Source: Cardiocondyla obscurior (Eukaryota; Arthropoda; Insecta; Hymenoptera; Formicidae). From it: a stretch of 64,000 nucleotides of DNA. The notes under the pieces are model-generated. The model ran no database searches. It was given only the letters and a program-made list of their open reading frames with translations, and was not told the DNA's origin. The position numbers and the translations under genes are program-made. Each line of letters opens with the position of its first letter. Position 1 is the first letter of the stretch. Where the stretch lies: contig NC_091865.1 of the NCBI RefSeq assembly GCF_019399895.1, positions 4,531,001 through 4,595,000 of the forward strand, given 5' to 3'. Shown here in pieces: positions 63,912-64,000 of this stretch.

Positions 63912-64000
63912 CTGAAATGTTCACTGGTTAAGTATGTGTGTGTAAAGGTATTAGCATATCGTGCTGGATAGGTGTGTGAGTTTCGCGGGTCGTCTTCATC

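Larger units (their letters stand above)
42439..64000 (-). mobile_element. Element F: env-bearing gypsy element, 3' part, interrupted by D
   Basis: Minus-strand element inserted in H pol. Visible parts are the 3' LTR (42439-42837), the purine tract, the C-terminal env part (42979-43988) and, beyond the 19.2 kb insertion D, the N-terminal env part (63189-63911) with its 3' splice site. The rest lies outside the window. Confidence 0.85.

Noticed and set aside
1..64000. CRISPR arrays, bacterial operons, tRNA or rRNA genes
   Set aside because: None was seen. Introns, an odorant receptor and LTR retroelements show an insect nuclear genome. The tRNA-like matches are primer binding sites only.

Overview
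The window looks like transposon-packed heterochromatin from an insect, most likely an ant. The only clear host gene is a seven-transmembrane odorant receptor of the type expanded in ants (24292-26939, minus strand, eight recognisable exons). Almost everything else is LTR retrotransposon, much of it nested. No tRNA or rRNA gene and no CRISPR array was seen.

Left part (1-22708). Element A (plus strand, 5' end outside the window) is the pol-env-LTR part of an env-bearing Ty3/gypsy (errantivirus-like) element. It abuts the 5' part of a minus-strand element G', whose leader holds an old solo LTR and a 1045 bp DNA transposon with 177 bp terminal inverted repeats. An unrecognised spliced gene X (7327-8697, with a further open frame to 8987) follows, then a second broken copy of the same family, G (9005 to about 13590). 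After a solo LTR comes element C (17458-22708), a decayed CsRn1-type gypsy element.

Middle part (22709-38419). This is host sequence with the odorant receptor gene and a fold-back repeat. Element B (28585-37706) lies in it: a full-length, young env-bearing gypsy element with a 4-bp AGAA target duplication.

Right part (38283-64000). This is a five-level nest. A protease-coding remnant I is interrupted by H (CsRn1-type, plus). H is interrupted in pol by F (errantivirus-like, minus). F is interrupted in env by D (43989-63188, duplication ATGC), and D is interrupted in pol by E (51024-57335, duplication CATT, CsRn1-type, pol intact).

Most interesting observations. (1) D carries, downstream of an env unlike those of A, B and F, two tandemly duplicated ORFs that read as extended Tudor domains. 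Tudor proteins are the scaffolds of the piRNA pathway, so these are candidate accessory genes acting on host silencing. Env and both Tudor ORFs each have a 3' splice site directly before their ATG. (2) A and B share, between integrase and env but on the opposite strand, an exon with splice signals on both sides that encodes CxxC-x8-CxxC zinc-knuckle units: a possible antisense gene. (3) The CsRn1-type elements C and E share a GGGAAAC slippery heptamer and a stem-loop at the gag stop, together with tRNA-Trp primer sites and a C-x2-H-x9-C-x3-C gag finger.

Family names and functional statements come from motif recognition by eye. No database search was run. Splice sites are predicted from consensus only, and coordinates of splice sites and element ends may be off by one or two bases.
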